From Streptomyces malaysiensis subsp. samsunensis (GTDB taxonomy: Bacteria; Actinomycetota; Actinomycetes; Streptomycetales; Streptomycetaceae), in NCBI RefSeq assembly GCF_024519315.1, contig NZ_JANIIC010000081.1, forward strand, positions 1 through 36,812: a stretch of DNA of 36,812 nt. Reading direction: 5' to 3'. Position numbers and translations under genes: made by a program. Shown here in pieces: positions 8,136-15,463 of this stretch. Positions within the stretch are counted from its first letter, which is position 1. The number at the start of each line of letters is the position of its first letter. The notes below the pieces were generated by a model, which was not told the origin of the DNA, searched no databases, and saw only the letters and a program-made list of their open reading frames with translations.

Positions 8136-9089
8136 TTACGGCAGCAGCTGGCCCCGGCGGCTCAGCAGGAACTTCTTGAAGGCCGCCACCGGGGGCGTGT
8201 CGGGGTGGCCGTCCAGCCAGGCGACGCCGATCTCGCGGACGGCGCGCGGGGCGGTGACGGTCAGCTCCGCCACCCCGGGGCGGGGGACCGCCGGGGGCGG
8301 GAGGAGGGCCACGCCGAGGCCGGCGGCGACCAGGCCGCGGAGCGTCTCCGCCTCCTCGCCCTCGAAGGCGATCCGCGGTGTGAACCCCGCTTCCGCGCAC
8401 AGCGCGTCGGTGATGCGCCGCAGCCCGTAGCCCGGTTCCAGGGTGACGAACAGCTCCGAGGCGGCCTCGGCGAGTCGGACCCGGCGGCGTCCGGCCAGCC
8501 GGTGGTCGTCGGGGACCACCAGCCGCAGCCGCTGCTCGTCCAGCCGGCGGGCGACCAGATCGGGGGCGTCCGGCACCGGGGAGGTCAGACACAGATCGAG
8601 GCCGCCCGCGCGCATCCGCTCGATCATCGCCTCGCCGTAGTTCTGGACCAGCTGGAACCGCACCCGCGGATGGTCGGCCCGGAAGCCCCGGATCAGACCG
8701 GGCACGGTCTCGGTGCCCAGCGTGTGCAGAAAGCCGAACGAGACCCGGCCCGCCGCCGGGTCGGCGTCGGCCCGTACGGACTCGGCGGCGCGGTCGACCT
8801 CGGCGAGGGCCCGCTCCACCGAGCGCAGGAACGTCCGCCCCGCCGGGGTGAGCGCCACCGTACGGCCCCGGCGGGCGAAGAGCGCCACCCCCAGGTCCTC
8901 CTCCAGCCGGACCATCGCCCGGCTGAGCGTCGACTGGGGCACCCCCAACTCCTGTGCGGCGCGCGTCATATGCTCATGGCGGGCGACGGCGGCGAACTGG
9001 GCGAGGCGCGGAGTGAGGGCCATCGCCCAGGACCCGGCCTCGGCATCCGCTGTCACCGGAATGTCGTTTTCGTAACTGATGAGTGACAC
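8136..9089 (-). CDS. LysR-family transcriptional regulator
   Basis: A 317-residue LysR-type regulator. The helix-turn-helix lies at about residues 25-85 (LAQFAAVARHEHMTRAAQELGVPQSTLSRAMVRLEEDLG region), followed by the linker helix and a periplasmic-binding-like effector domain. I chose GTG 9089, preceded by AGGGG at good spacing; ATG 9023 would also keep the whole DNA-binding domain. It is divergent from an MFS exporter gene with 92 bp between them, the usual arrangement for a LysR controlling its neighbour and itself. The pair resembles YnfL/YnfM of enterobacteria in layout. The effector is unknown. It converges with cdd-deoA across 64 bp. Confidence 0.92.
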   Translation of the reverse strand: MSLISYENDIPVTADAEAGSWAMALTPRLAQFAAVARHEHMTRAAQELGVPQSTLSRAMVRLEEDLGVALFARRGRTVALTPAGRTFLRSVERALAEVDRAAESVRADADPAAGRVSFGFLHTLGTETVPGLIRGFRADHPRVRFQLVQNYGEAMIERMRAGGLDLCLTSPVPDAPDLVARRLDEQRLRLVVPDDHRLAGRRRVRLAEAASELFVTLEPGYGLRRITDALCAEAGFTPRIAFEGEEAETLRGLVAAGLGVALLPPPAVPRPGVAELTVTAPRAVREIGVAWLDGHPDTPPVAAFKKFLLSRRGQLLP

Positions 9090-9117
9090 GGACGCCCCTG
9101 ACCTCTACTCATGCGGC

Positions 9118-9181
9118 ATTGGATCGATTATCGCCATTCCGTGCATTGGACGCATCAACCAAGGTTGCGTACGGTCGAACC
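9118..9181 (+). promoter_or_regulatory. LysR-type box and leaderless promoter of the MFS gene
   Basis: ATTGG-N11-CCATT at 9118-9138 is an imperfect dyad containing a T-N11-A motif, a plausible LysR site. Downstream, TTGGAC (9146-9151), an 18-bp spacer and TACGGT (9170-9175) form a good housekeeping promoter. Six nt later comes ATG 9182, so the MFS transcript would be leaderless. GCATTGGA occurs twice, at 9116 and 9143. Confidence 0.5.
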
Positions 9182-10540
9182 ATGCCTCCTGCTGATACCA
9201 GGGCGTCCGCCGGAAACCACCCGGTGGACGCCTCCGCTGTGATGTCGACGAATGTGATGTCGACGAACTCCGACCCTTCCGCGTCCGACGCCGCGAACGC
9301 CCCCATGCCGGAGCGGATGCGGCCCGGCCGCCCCGGGTACTCCCGGATGCGGCTCGCCCTCTTCACCGCGGGCCTCGCCACTTTCGCCCTGCTCTACTCG
9401 ACCCAGGCGCTGCTGCCCGCGATCTCCGACGATCTGCGGGTCCAGGCGGACCAGGCCAGTTGGAGCGTCTCCGCGTCCACCTTCGGCCTGGCGCTCGCGG
9501 TCATCCCGCTGAGCGCGCTGTCCGAGCGGTTCGGCCGGCGCGCCATGATGACCGTCTCGCTCACGGTCGCGGTCGCCCTCGCCCTGCTGGTGCCGTTCGC
9601 ACCGGACCTGGGCTGGCTGATCGCGCTGCGCGCGGTCCAGGGCGCGGCGCTGGCCGGGATCCCGGCCTCCGCGATGGCGTATCTGTCGGAGGAGGTCCAT
9701 CCGAAGGCGCTGGTCGGCACGATCGGGCTGTTCGTGGCCGGTAACAGCGTCGGCGGTATGAGCGGCCGGATCCTCACCGGCTGGGTGGCGGACGCCTGGG
9801 GCTGGCGGGTCGCGCTGGCCGCGGTGGGCGTGATGGCGGTGGTGTGCGCGGTGGCCTTCCGGATGCTGCTGCCCAGGCCCCGGCACTTCACCCCGGCCGA
9901 GGTGAGCCCGCGGGCGCTGGCCCGCACCCTTGCCGGGCACCTCTCCGATCCGCTGCTGTGCCGGCTGTACGCGATCGGCGCGCTGTTCATGACGGTCTTC
10001 GGCGGGGTCTACACGGTCATCGGCTACCGACTGGTGGCCCAGCCCTTCGGCCTCTCGCAGAGTCTGATCGGCTCGATCTTCCTGATCTACCTGGTCGGCA
10101 CGTTCTCCTCGGCGGCGACCGGCAAGCTGGTCGGCCGGCTCGGCCGACGCGGCGCGCTCTACGCGGCGGTGTCCACGACCGCGGCCGGGCTGCTGCTGTC
10201 CCTGCTGAACTCCATCCCGGCGGTGCTGGCCGGTCTGGTGCTGATCACCGCGGGCTTCTTCGCGGGCCACGCGGCGGCGTCCTCGGCGGTGAGCCGTACG
10301 GCCAAGACCGGGCGCGCCCAGGCTGCGGCGCTCTACCAGGCGTCGTACTACATCGGCAGCAGCGTGGGCGGTGCGCTGGGCGCGCTCGCCTTCCACGCGG
10401 CCGGGTGGGGCGGCACGGTCGCCATGGGCCTGGTGGCCGTCGTCGGCGCGGCGGGGATCACGCTGTACGCGACACGGCAGGCGAGGGCCGAACGGCGGGC
10501 GGAGGTCGCACGGCGCGAGCTGTGCGGCGTGCCGTCCTAG
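9182..10540 (+). CDS. MFS exporter, YnfM/arabinose-efflux-like
   Basis: Major facilitator superfamily transporter of 452 residues with twelve predicted membrane segments. After a polar N terminus of about 55 residues comes TM1 (LALFTAGLATFALLYSTQALLP), then ISDDL, WSVSASTFGLALAV and the loop motif ERFGRRAMM, a variant of the MFS motif A. This pattern is characteristic of the YnfM family of putative drug or sugar effluxers. I chose ATG 9182 over upstream frames because an 18-bp-spaced promoter places the transcription start on this ATG. The divergent LysR gene is its likely regulator. Substrate not readable. A strong terminator follows at 10565. Confidence 0.9.
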   Translation: MPPADTRASAGNHPVDASAVMSTNVMSTNSDPSASDAANAPMPERMRPGRPGYSRMRLALFTAGLATFALLYSTQALLPAISDDLRVQADQASWSVSASTFGLALAVIPLSALSERFGRRAMMTVSLTVAVALALLVPFAPDLGWLIALRAVQGAALAGIPASAMAYLSEEVHPKALVGTIGLFVAGNSVGGMSGRILTGWVADAWGWRVALAAVGVMAVVCAVAFRMLLPRPRHFTPAEVSPRALARTLAGHLSDPLLCRLYAIGALFMTVFGGVYTVIGYRLVAQPFGLSQSLIGSIFLIYLVGTFSSAATGKLVGRLGRRGALYAAVSTTAAGLLLSLLNSIPAVLAGLVLITAGFFAGHAAASSAVSRTAKTGRAQAAALYQASYYIGSSVGGALGALAFHAAGWGGTVAMGLVAVVGAAGITLYATRQARAERRAEVARRELCGVPS

Positions 10541-10564
10541 CCCCGGCCTGAACCCCTGAAGCCC

Positions 10565-10603
10565 GAAGGGGCCGCCCGCCACTGTCCGGCGGACGGCCCC
10601 TTC
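10565..10603 (+). terminator. Terminator hairpin after MFS gene
   Basis: GAAGGGGCCGCCCGCC (10565-10580) pairs with GGCGGACGGCCCCTTC (10588-10603): 16 bp with one mismatch and a 7-nt loop. It starts 25 nt after the stop codon. Confidence 0.8.
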
Positions 10604-10610
10604 GCCTGTC

Positions 10611-10655
10611 CGGACCCGGCTCGTCCGGACCCGGCTCGTCCGGACCCGGTGCGTG
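10611..10655. repeat. 15-bp tandem repeat
   Basis: CGGACCCGGCTCGTC occurs at 10611 and 10626, with a diverged third unit at 10641. It is followed by irregular GGGCCCGGT-type repeats up to about 10730. No coding signal. Confidence 0.75.
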
Positions 10656-10733
10656 GGGGCCCGTGGGGCCCGGTTTGGGGGCCCGGTGCGTGAGGGCCCG
10701 GTTCGTGGGGCGTGTGCGGGCGTGCTCGGTCGG

Positions 10734-10778
10734 GTGCGGCTTTCGTCTCGCGCCTTCGGCGCATTTGAGCAGCGGGGC
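10734..10778 (-). repeat. Repeat with UUCG-type hairpin, inverted copy
   Basis: On the minus strand this reads GCCCCGCTGCTCAAATGCGCC then GAAGGCGCGAGACGAAAG and CCGCAC, matching the two direct copies at 11183 and 11266. In plus orientation the core GCGCCTTCGGCGC folds into a short stem closed by a C(UUCG)G tetraloop. The three copies share about 40 bp and look like one dispersed non-coding family. Confidence 0.7.
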
Positions 10779-10884
10779 AGGGGGTGCCGGGCCGGGCCCG
10801 CGTCGCCGGGCGCCGGGCCGGCGGGGGCGAGCGCCGGTGGCGGCATCGGTGGCCCGGGGGCCGAGGCCGACGCCGGGCAGCCGG

Positions 10885-10951
10885 GGGGTACCCCCGGAAA
10901 TCGCTTGATAAATTAGTTGCGCCAGATCAAGCGTTTTTGGAAGGGGTACCC
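10885..10951. repeat. AT-rich nested inverted repeat
   Basis: The outer arms are GGGGTACCCC (10885-10894) and GGGGTACCC (10943-10951). The inner arms CGCTTGAT (10902-10909) and ATCAAGCG (10926-10933) are perfectly complementary around a 16-nt AT-rich loop. Base composition is strikingly low in GC compared with its surroundings. It could be a structured RNA, a relic operator or a recombination site; I cannot decide. Confidence 0.6.
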
Positions 10952-11009
10952 GGAGGGCCGTCCAGGATCAGCTCCTCAGCGGACCGGCGGAGTCGGCTAC
11001 GATTCGGTG

Positions 11010-11060
11010 GCGCCCCGAAAGGGCGCGGGGCTGTGCCGATGTGCGGCTCCGCCGCGCGGG
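11010..11060. repeat. Streptomyces-type intergenic palindromic repeat
   Basis: A short hairpin CGCCCCGAAAGGGCG is followed by CGGGGCTGTGCCGATGTG and CGGCTCCGCCG, wording I recognise as common in Streptomyces intergenic DNA. The GCGGCTCCGCCG part also forms the ends of the element at 34567-34781. Confidence 0.65.
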
Positions 11061-11182
11061 CGCGACCGGAGCGCTCAGCCGCCCGCAGTCCGGCGGAAAC
11101 CTGGCTATCGAGGACCGTAGCCGCCCCGGCGCTGACCCCCACCGGCCCGGCGCCCGGCGACGAGCGCGCGCCCCCCGCCCCC

Positions 11183-11349
11183 GCCCCGCTGCTCAGAGGC
11201 GCCGAAGGCGCGAGACGAAAGTCGCACTCGGCGGCGAACAGGGCTCCCGTCGCGCCTGGCTCCCTGCCCCGTTGCTCAGAGGCGCGCCGAAGGCGCGAGA
11301 CGAAAGTCGCACCCGGCGACGAAACAGGGCCCCCGACGCGCCCGGCCCC
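11183..11349 (+). repeat. Tandem ~83-bp duplication containing the UUCG-hairpin repeat
   Basis: Two direct units share GCCCCGYTGCTCAGAGGCG, GCGCGAGACGAAAGTCGCAC, CGGCG-CGAA-CAGGG and CGCGCC in the same order, starting at 11183 and 11266. Differences are small substitutions and 1-2 bp indels. Together with 10734-10778 they make three copies of one family in 600 bp. No gene is supported between 10541 and 11410. Confidence 0.75.
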
Positions 11350-11388
11350 CGTCCGTGCGGCGCAGGAGCCGCACGGACGGGGGCCGGG
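11341..11388. terminator. Perfect 21-bp hairpin, terminator of the hydrolase gene
   Basis: The left arm 11341-11361 and right arm 11368-11388 are perfectly complementary over 21 bp, with a 6-nt loop GCAGGA. It lies 23 bp beyond the stop of the minus-strand hydrolase. There is no U-tract, as is common for Streptomyces terminators. Confidence 0.8.
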
Positions 11389-11410
11389 GCGCCCGCGCAC
11401 AACCAAGCGC

Positions 11411-12175
11411 TCAGTGCCCGAGATTCGCCCCGAACCCCGACGCCAGCGGCATCCGCAGCCCCAGCGGCGGCGGAGCCGCCAGCGCGTCGGCGACCGGGCG
11501 GGAGAAGCCGGAGTGGAAGAGGGTGCCGAGGAGGAAGTCCACGGCCAGCGCCTGCACTTCGGAGCGGTGCTGGTGCAGCCCGTGCCCATCGGTGTGCACC
11601 TCGAAGCGGCACACATCCCGGTTGGCCTTCTTCGCCCGCTCCGCCAGCCGGTAGGACAGCTCGGGGTCGGTCCGCTCGTCGTTGGTGCCGTGGGCGATCA
11701 GCACCTGCCGTCCCACCAGCTGTTTCACCGGTTCGGGTTCGAGCAGCTCGTCCGGGGCCGGAAGCCAGGGGGCCAGCGCCACGACCGAGGTGACGGCCGC
11801 GTGGCCGGCGGCGCGCAGGGCGGCCCGCCCGCCCATGCCGTGGCCGATCAGGCAGATCGGTACGTCGCCGTAGCGCCGTACCACCTCCTCCACGGCCCAT
11901 GCGGCGTCCGACGCGGCATCGGCGGCGACCCCGTTCCAGCCCCGGCGCCGGTAGTGGACGACATGGGCGGCCAGCCCCTCCTCCCGGCCCGCCCGGACCA
12001 GCCGCCGGGCCAACGGCAATGTGGCGGCCACCGAGAGTCTGGACGGCCGTCTCGTCCCGTTGGGCTCCCCCTCGGGGAGCAGCAGCACCACACCGTGTGC
12101 GGTCCTTCGTGCGGCGGCCGCGCCCATCGGCCGCCCCAGCCGTGCGCCCCGCTCGGGCAACGCTTGCTGAGCCAT
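11411..12175 (-). CDS. Alpha/beta-hydrolase-fold protein with Gly at the nucleophile position
   Basis: A 254-residue protein with the alpha/beta-hydrolase pattern. VVLLLPEG lies near the N terminus, followed by LVRAGREEGLAAHVVHYRRRGWNG, an elbow ICLIGHGMGGRAALRAAG, then VVALAPWLP, an acid-loop candidate VLIAHGTNDERTDP and a late histidine in TDGHGLH. The elbow should be G-x-S-x-G but reads G-H-G-M-G; the codon GGC is clear, so the usual serine nucleophile is missing. It may be a non-catalytic relative or use another residue. I chose ATG 12175 because upstream codons have no family resemblance. It is divergent from adenosine deaminase (103 bp apart), and the add operator lies within that gap, so co-regulation is possible. 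Function unknown. Confidence 0.85.
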   Translation of the reverse strand: MAQQALPERGARLGRPMGAAAARRTAHGVVLLLPEGEPNGTRRPSRLSVAATLPLARRLVRAGREEGLAAHVVHYRRRGWNGVAADAASDAAWAVEEVVRRYGDVPICLIGHGMGGRAALRAAGHAAVTSVVALAPWLPAPDELLEPEPVKQLVGRQVLIAHGTNDERTDPELSYRLAERAKKANRDVCRFEVHTDGHGLHQHRSEVQALAVDFLLGTLFHSGFSRPVADALAAPPPLGLRMPLASGFGANLGH

Positions 12176-12250
12176 GGCGACACGATCGCAGAAGGACTGG
12201 TGTACTCCACTACCCGTGCGGGTCACTGTTGCGTATCTATCCCTCACGTT

Positions 12251-12278
12251 CTACGCGCGTAGGGGCTATGGTGCCCGC
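12251..12278 (+). promoter_or_regulatory. Perfect nucleoside-regulon palindrome and leaderless promoter of add
   Basis: CTACGCGCGTAG at 12251-12262 is a perfect 12-bp palindrome. Four bp later a -10-like TATGGT (12267-12272) is followed by exactly 6 nt and ATG 12279, so the add mRNA is probably leaderless. The palindrome would sit between the -35 and -10 regions, a repressor position. Confidence 0.7.
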
Positions 12279-13445
12279 ATGACGAGCGAGCACAGCCATG
12301 AGCCCACCCCCGAACAGATCCGCCGAGCCCCCAAGGTGCTGCTGCACGACCACCTCGACGGCGGGCTGCGCCCCGGCACGATCGTCGACCTCGCCAGGGA
12401 GACGGGGTACGACGCGCTGCCGGAGACCGAGCCCGACAAGCTGGGCGTCTGGTTCCGCGAGGCGGCGGACTCCGGATCGCTGGAGCGCTATCTGGAGACC
12501 TTCTCGCACACCGTCGGTGTGATGCAGACCCGCGACGCGCTCGTCAGGGTCGCCGCCGAATGCGCCGAGGACCTCGCCGAGGACGGCGTGGTCTACGCCG
12601 AGATCCGCTACGCCCCCGAACAGCACCTCGAGGGCGGGCTGACCCTCGAACAGGTCGTCGAGGCGGTCAACGAGGGCTTCCGCGAGGGTGAGCGACGGGC
12701 CTGGGAGAACGGCCACCGCATCCGCGTCGGCGCGCTGCTGACCGCGATGCGCCACGCGGCCCGCGCCCTGGAGATCGCCGAACTCGCCAACCGCTACCGC
12801 GACTTGGGCGTGGTCGGCTTCGATATCGCGGGCGCCGAGGCCGGTTTCCCGCCCACCCGGCACCTGGACGCCTTCGAGTATCTGAAGCGGGAGAACAACC
12901 ACTTCACGATCCACGCGGGCGAGGCGTTCGGACTGCCGTCCATCTGGCAGGCGCTCCAGTGGTGCGGCGCCGACCGGCTGGGGCACGGCGTCCGCATCAT
13001 CGACGACATCGAGGTCGCGGACGACGGCTCGCTCAACCTCGGCCGCCTCGCCTCGTACGTCCGCGACAAGCGCATCCCGCTGGAGCTGTGCCCGACCTCC
13101 AACCTCCAGACCGGCGCGGCCAGTTCCTACGCCGAGCACCCCATCGGATTGCTCCGCCGCTTGCATTTCCGTGCCACCGTGAATACGGATAATCGTCTCA
13201 TGAGCGGGACGAGCATGAGCGGGGAATTCCAGCATCTTGTATCAACGTTCCATTACACGCTTGACGACATGCAATGGTTCACGGTCAATGCAATGAAATC
13301 GGCCTTCATTCCTTTTGACGAACGTCTGGCGATGATCAATGACGTGATCAAGCCCGGATACGCCGAGTTGAAGTCCGAATGGCTGTTCCGCAATGTAGCC
13401 TCCGTATCCGCCGTGACCAGGGGTTCCGCTGCTGCGGGCGACTGA
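12279..13445 (+). CDS. add: Adenosine deaminase
   Basis: Cytosolic metal-dependent deaminase of adenosine and deoxyadenosine to (deoxy)inosine, 388 residues. Zinc ligands His23 and His25 are in LLHDHLDGG. Further family motifs are GAEAGFPP, IHAGEAFG with the catalytic Glu, DRLGHGVRI and LCPTSNLQTGA. I chose ATG 12279 because upstream codons belong to the promoter. An operator shared with the importer, deoC and purine nucleoside phosphorylase genes precedes it. Codon use changes abruptly near 13145: about a third of the last ~100 codons end in A or T, whereas earlier codons almost never do. The protein motifs continue normally across this point. Confidence 0.96.
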   Translation: MTSEHSHEPTPEQIRRAPKVLLHDHLDGGLRPGTIVDLARETGYDALPETEPDKLGVWFREAADSGSLERYLETFSHTVGVMQTRDALVRVAAECAEDLAEDGVVYAEIRYAPEQHLEGGLTLEQVVEAVNEGFREGERRAWENGHRIRVGALLTAMRHAARALEIAELANRYRDLGVVGFDIAGAEAGFPPTRHLDAFEYLKRENNHFTIHAGEAFGLPSIWQALQWCGADRLGHGVRIIDDIEVADDGSLNLGRLASYVRDKRIPLELCPTSNLQTGAASSYAEHPIGLLRRLHFRATVNTDNRLMSGTSMSGEFQHLVSTFHYTLDDMQWFTVNAMKSAFIPFDERLAMINDVIKPGYAELKSEWLFRNVASVSAVTRGSAAAGD

Positions 13446-13569
13446 ACGAGCGAACTGGTCACACGGCACGGGCGGGGAATCGGGGGCCGTTTCCGGTGTT
13501 TGCGGGCAGCCGAAATCCATGGCTACGTTTCCGTATCGGTCAAGCCCCCGTCTCAAGGACAGATTTCTG

Positions 13570-13800
13570 ATGAAGCAGGGAACCCTCAAGACTCTCGGTG
13601 CCATTGCCCTTGGTGCCGCCGCCGTTGTCGCCGCAGGCGGCGCCGCGTCCGCGGCACCGGTCCCCGGCGCGGGCAGTGCTGGCGCCCCGGGGCAGTCCGC
13701 GGCCAAGCCCGCCGTTCCCCAGGCCAAGCCCGGCCAGGGCCTGCTGGGCCAGCTCCCGCTGAGTGGTCTGCCCACCAGCAACATCATCAAGCTGGGCTGA
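13570..13800 (+). CDS. Small secreted Ala/Pro/Gly-rich protein
   Basis: A 76-residue precursor beginning at ATG 13570, with AAGGAC about 10 nt upstream. Residues 1-30 are a Sec signal peptide: MKQGTLKTLG, a hydrophobic Ala/Val-rich core, and a likely cut after ASA. The mature part of about 46 residues has no cysteine. It is rich in Pro, Gly, Ala and Gln and ends in LLGQLPLSGLPTSNIIKLG, a short hydrophobic pattern seen in many small Streptomyces secreted proteins. I do not recognise a function. A longer reading from ATG 13519 lacks a signal-peptide start and is less likely. A bidirectional terminator follows. Confidence 0.75.
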   Translation: MKQGTLKTLGAIALGAAAVVAAGGAASAAPVPGAGSAGAPGQSAAKPAVPQAKPGQGLLGQLPLSGLPTSNIIKLG

Positions 13801-13816
13801 ACCCCCACCTGGGCAC

Positions 13817-13860
13817 ACGGCCGGGCCGCACATCCCGCTGAGGGTGTGCGGCCCGGCCGT
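13817..13860. terminator. Bidirectional terminator
   Basis: The arms ACGGCCGGGCCGCACA (13817-13832) and TGTGCGGCCCGGCCGT (13845-13860) are perfect over 16 bp. It separates the converging secreted-protein and PspC genes. Confidence 0.85.
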
Positions 13861-13895
13861 TCCACGTATCGGGATCGAGGCGCGGAGACCCCGGG

Positions 13896-14099
13896 TCACC
13901 ACGCCTCGCGATAGCTGCCCTCCGCCGGAAGCAGGAACCACAGCGCGAGATAGAGCAGGAACTGCGGCCCCGGCAGCAGACACGAGACCACGAAGAGCAC
14001 CCGCATCGTCGTCGGGGTGGTCCCGAAGCGCCGGGCGAGACCCGCGCAGACACCGGCGATCTTCTTGTCGTGGCGGGGGCGGACCAGCGGTGCGGACAT
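13896..14099 (-). CDS. PspC-domain membrane protein
   Basis: A 67-residue protein that is essentially one PspC domain. An N-terminal basic part with DKKIAGVCAGLARRFGTTPTTMRVLF is followed by one long hydrophobic segment (VSCLLPGPQFLLYLALWFLLP). PspC domains are linked to envelope stress in many bacteria; in actinobacteria such short forms are common and uncharacterised. The ATG at 14099 is the only reasonable start. It lies downstream of and in the same direction as the VanZ-like gene, 60 bp away, and may be co-transcribed with it. Confidence 0.88.
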   Translation of the reverse strand: MSAPLVRPRHDKKIAGVCAGLARRFGTTPTTMRVLFVVSCLLPGPQFLLYLALWFLLPAEGSYREAW

Positions 14100-14159
14100 G
14101 ATGGGGACTCCTCCTCGTCGGACGGGCTCGGGAAGAGCTGGTTCCCGATGTCCTCAACG

Positions 14160-14735
14160 CTATGTGCGGGTGCCGGAGGAGACGTCGCTCCACGGTGCGA
14201 TCCCGACCCTGGGAATCGTCGGGGTCGGGGCCTGGGCGCCGTCGTCCCGGGGGAGGGGGGCCGTCCGGCGCCGGTAGGCCCGGCGGCGGAGGCAGGCCCG
14301 GACGGCGGGGACCACCAGCAGATGCGCCAGGACGACCCCGGCGGTGTTCAGCAGCACCGAGTCCATGTTCATGATCTGCCCGGTCACCTCGCTGCGCAGC
14401 AGCGCCACCCCCAGCGCCACCATCGCCCCGGTGAAGGCCGTACGGACCAGCGAGGCCAGCGGATACACCTCCACCCGGCCCGCGGCCAGCGGCAGCAGCA
14501 CCCCCAGCGGCGCGAGCAGCAGCAGCCCGCCGCCGATGGAACGGGCGGCGGACCAGGGGCTGAGCGCCAGATCGGCACGGATGGTGGCCAGCGGTTCGAG
14601 GGTCGCGGGGGACACCCAGGGGACGTTCACCGGGCGCAGGGTCAGCCAGCAGACGAACGAAAGGTGTGCGACGAGGAGGAGAAAACCCGCGGCGCGGTAG
14701 CGAAAGGCGGCCCTGCGGCCGAAAGGACCCTGCAC
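14160..14735 (-). CDS. VanZ-like membrane protein
   Basis: A 191-residue membrane protein. The N-terminal segment AAGFLLLVAHLSFVCWLTLRP resembles the start of VanZ-like proteins (hydrophobic helix ending in T-L-R-P). Then come ARSIGGGLLLLAPLGVLLPL, the conserved N-[VIL]-LLF/LLAPLG-type core, EVYPLASLVRTAFTGAMVALGVALLRSEV and DSVLLNTAGVVLAHLLV (the DxxLNTxG motif). The C-terminal 45 residues are polar. VanZ gives low-level teicoplanin resistance in enterococci; for these chromosomal homologues the role is unknown. The start is GTG 14735. The 113-bp gap upstream contains a dyad CTTGT-N5-ACAAG at 14795-14809. Confidence 0.82.
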   Translation of the reverse strand: MQGPFGRRAAFRYRAAGFLLLVAHLSFVCWLTLRPVNVPWVSPATLEPLATIRADLALSPWSAARSIGGGLLLLAPLGVLLPLAAGRVEVYPLASLVRTAFTGAMVALGVALLRSEVTGQIMNMDSVLLNTAGVVLAHLLVVPAVRACLRRRAYRRRTAPLPRDDGAQAPTPTIPRVGIAPWSDVSSGTRT

Positions 14736-14848
14736 GAAATTCAGGACGCCGCACGCGGGGGTCGCGGTTCCGCCCGTCCCCCGCTGGTCAGCACCTTGTT
14801 ACTGACAAGTCGCCGACCTGGGACGGGGCGGTGTCGGCAGGTGATGAA

Positions 14849-15463
14849 TCAGGACACCAGCACCCCGGAGTTGACCGCGATCACGGGATTGCGGCGCATC
14901 TCCTCGGTGCACTGGTACGCCTTGAGCGGATCCCGCTGGCTGTCCGGGCCGCCGAGCACCACCTTGCCGTCGTCGCCGGCCACCGCGGTGTCCGCGAAGG
15001 TGCAGATGATCTGCGCGAGCGCCAGGGACTGGATCTCCTCGGGCGGCCGGTTCAGCCGCAGCGCGTTGTCCGGGTCGTCCTTGGCCGGACCGGTGATCTC
15101 CACCCAGTCCTCCACCGCCGTGGAGAACCCGGCCGCCGCCTCGGCCGCCGTCGGCGGCAGCCGCAGCTGCTCCAGCAGCGCCTGGGCGACCCGCACCGGC
15201 TCCGGGGCGGTCTTCTCGTCGCCCAGCCGGGTGGCCCGGCTCACCGAGAGGATCCGCGAGGAGCACAGCAGATAGATCCGTACGGAGGTCCGGCCGATCC
15301 CCTCGGCGGTCCGCTCCGAGGCGGGCGCCCGGCAGGACGCCCGCGAGGGCGCGGCCCCGGCGTCCACCGGCACCGAGGTGCCCCGTATCCCGCAGCCGGC
15401 CGCCAGCAGGGCGACCGCACCGGTCAGCAGGAGAGCGGCCGACCGCTTCCAGCGTGCGCTCAT
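14849..15463 (-). CDS. AfsQ-operon lipoprotein
   Basis: A 204-residue predicted lipoprotein. A basic N terminus MSARWKR and a hydrophobic core are followed by lipobox LLAAGC with Cys24. The mature part has four more cysteines and a GerM-like pattern (VRIYLLCSSRILSVSRA, then ALLEQLRLPPTAAEAAAGFSTAV). Its ATG overlaps the afsQ2 stop (ATGA), so it is coupled to the kinase. The same gene order, afsQ1-afsQ2-lipoprotein, is known in S. coelicolor (SCO4907-SCO4905). By analogy with other lipoproteins linked to sensor kinases it may tune the sensor at the membrane, but that is inference. Confidence 0.88.
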   Translation of the reverse strand: MSARWKRSAALLLTGAVALLAAGCGIRGTSVPVDAGAAPSRASCRAPASERTAEGIGRTSVRIYLLCSSRILSVSRATRLGDEKTAPEPVRVAQALLEQLRLPPTAAEAAAGFSTAVEDWVEITGPAKDDPDNALRLNRPPEEIQSLALAQIICTFADTAVAGDDGKVVLGGPDSQRDPLKAYQCTEEMRRNPVIAVNSGVLVS

